Shown here in pieces: positions 4,548 to 5,198 of a DNA stretch of 5,198 nucleotides (position 1 is the stretch's first letter; each line of letters starts with the position of its first letter). Made by a program: the position numbers and the translations under genes. The notes under the pieces are model-generated. The model made no database searches. It was not told where the DNA came from and saw nothing but the letters and a program-made list of their open reading frames with translations. The DNA is from an uncultured Clostridia bacterium. Lineage in GTDB: Bacteria; Bacillota; Clostridia; UBA1381; UMGS1253. Location: NCBI GenBank assembly GCA_937892135.1, contig CALAUK010000127.1, positions 1 through 5,198 on the forward strand, written 5' to 3'.

Positions 4548-5198
4548 GTTTTATATTACAACCGCTATTGCCTACACTTCAAGAAAACCTCATATAGGAA
4601 ACACATACGAGGTTGTTTTGACTGATGCGATAGCAAGGTTTAAAAGAAAAGAGGGCCGTGATGTTTTCTTCCTGACAGGAACTGACGAGCACGGTCTCAA
4701 GATCGAGACGAAAGCTGCAGAGCAGGGCGTAACTCCCAAGGAGTTCGTTGACGGCGTCAGCGATACAGTTAAGGATATATGGGCTCTTGTCGGCGCGTCT
4801 TATGACAAATTCATTCGTACAACTGACGAGGACCACGAAAAATCAGTACAGAAAATCTTTGAAAAACTTTATAAACAAGGCGATATTTACAAAAGCGAAT
4901 ATGAAGGCTGGTACTGTGTACCTTGCGAAAGCTTCTTTACCGATAGTCAGCTTGTAGACGGCAAATGCCCCGACTGTGGCAGAGAGGTTATCGATTCTAA
5001 GGAAGAAGCATACTTCTTAAAGCTTAGCAAATATCAAGATAAATTACTCGAATACTACGAACAAAACCCCGATTTTATCAAGCCCGAATCTCGCAAAAAC
5101 GAAATGATTAACAACTTCTTAAAGCCCGGTCTTTCCGACCTTTGCGTTTCTCGTTCTTCATTTACTTGGGGTGTACCGGTTGAGTTTGACCCCAAACA
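4537..5198 (+). CDS. metG: Methionyl-tRNA synthetase, N-terminal part, cut by the window end
   Basis: MetRS attaches methionine to initiator and elongator tRNA(Met) in the cytoplasm. The first 220 codons are open to the end of the window with no stop; the full protein is usually about 510-660 residues, so most of the anticodon-binding part and the KMSKS motif are missing. Visible class I features are the HIGH-type signature as HIGN (19-22, in KPHIGNTYE), LTGTDEHG (46-53) and the connective-peptide zinc knuckle with C127/C130 (CVPC) and C144/C147 (CPDC). FIRTTDEDH (93-101) and EGWYC (123-127) are also typical. ATG 4537 is chosen because it gives the usual N-terminus, MDNKFYITTAIAY, and has AAGGTGA before it. 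It overlaps ytvI by 11 bases. In-frame ATGs at 4507, 4510 and 4519 are alternatives that would add nine to ten residues, mostly basic or hydrophobic. C-ending codons are more frequent than in ytvI, as expected for a highly expressed gene. Confidence 0.95.
   Translation, partial: MDNKFYITTAIAYTSRKPHIGNTYEVVLTDAIARFKRKEGRDVFFLTGTDEHGLKIETKAAEQGVTPKEFVDGVSDTVKDIWALVGASYDKFIRTTDEDHEKSVQKIFEKLYKQGDIYKSEYEGWYCVPCESFFTDSQLVDGKCPDCGREVIDSKEEAYFLKLSKYQDKLLEYYEQNPDFIKPESRKNEMINNFLKPGLSDLCVSRSSFTWGVPVEFDPK

Noticed and set aside
4748..4957. 69-codon ORF in another frame inside metG
   Set aside because: The metG frame carries all conserved synthetase motifs here; the alternative frame has no motifs and no ribosome-binding site.
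1..5198. CRISPR array, tRNA, rRNA or insertion sequence
   Set aside because: No regularly spaced direct repeats, no cloverleaf candidates, no transposase motifs or terminal inverted repeats were seen on reading both strands; the spacers are short and accounted for.

Overview
The window looks like ordinary chromosome from an AT-rich, endospore-forming member of the Clostridia (Firmicutes/Bacillota). The evidence is a SpoIIM-type sporulation protein next to a XerD-type recombinase, an AI-2E-family permease of the YtvI sporulation type, purine-rich Shine-Dalgarno sites before most genes, and AT-rich spacers. All six genes lie on the + strand and occupy most of the sequence. I see no mobile element, CRISPR array, tRNA or rRNA. 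The species cannot be named from the sequence alone.

Layout. (1) Positions 1-516 hold the 3' part of a spoIIM-like gene whose start lies upstream of the window. (2) A 163-base spacer carries phased A-tracts, a candidate vegetative promoter and a leader with a possible 13-codon ORF and a weak hairpin. (3) xerD (680-1561) is followed 30 bases later by a small coiled-coil/zinc-ribbon protein of unknown function (1592-1972). This pair ends at a convincing rho-independent terminator (2007-2048), preceded by a second, perfect 7-bp stem-loop. (4) A good sigma-A-like promoter (2090-2118) opens a second unit: an ApgM-like alkaline-phosphatase-superfamily enzyme (2181-3398), a YtvI/AI-2E-type membrane protein (3411-4547) and the first 220 codons of methionyl-tRNA synthetase metG (from 4537, running off the end). 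Spacing inside this unit is very tight (12 bases, then an 11-base overlap), so translational coupling is likely.

Functionally, the first part combines sporulation (engulfment) with chromosome dimer resolution, a pairing known from other Firmicutes. The second part combines central carbon or amino-acid metabolism, a probable sporulation-associated permease and translation. No dramatic new system is visible. The points most worth a second look are the uncharacterised zinc-ribbon protein co-transcribed with xerD, the unsettled function of the ApgM-like enzyme (phosphoglycerate mutase or proposed homoserine kinase), the uncertain start of metG, and the structured leader before xerD.
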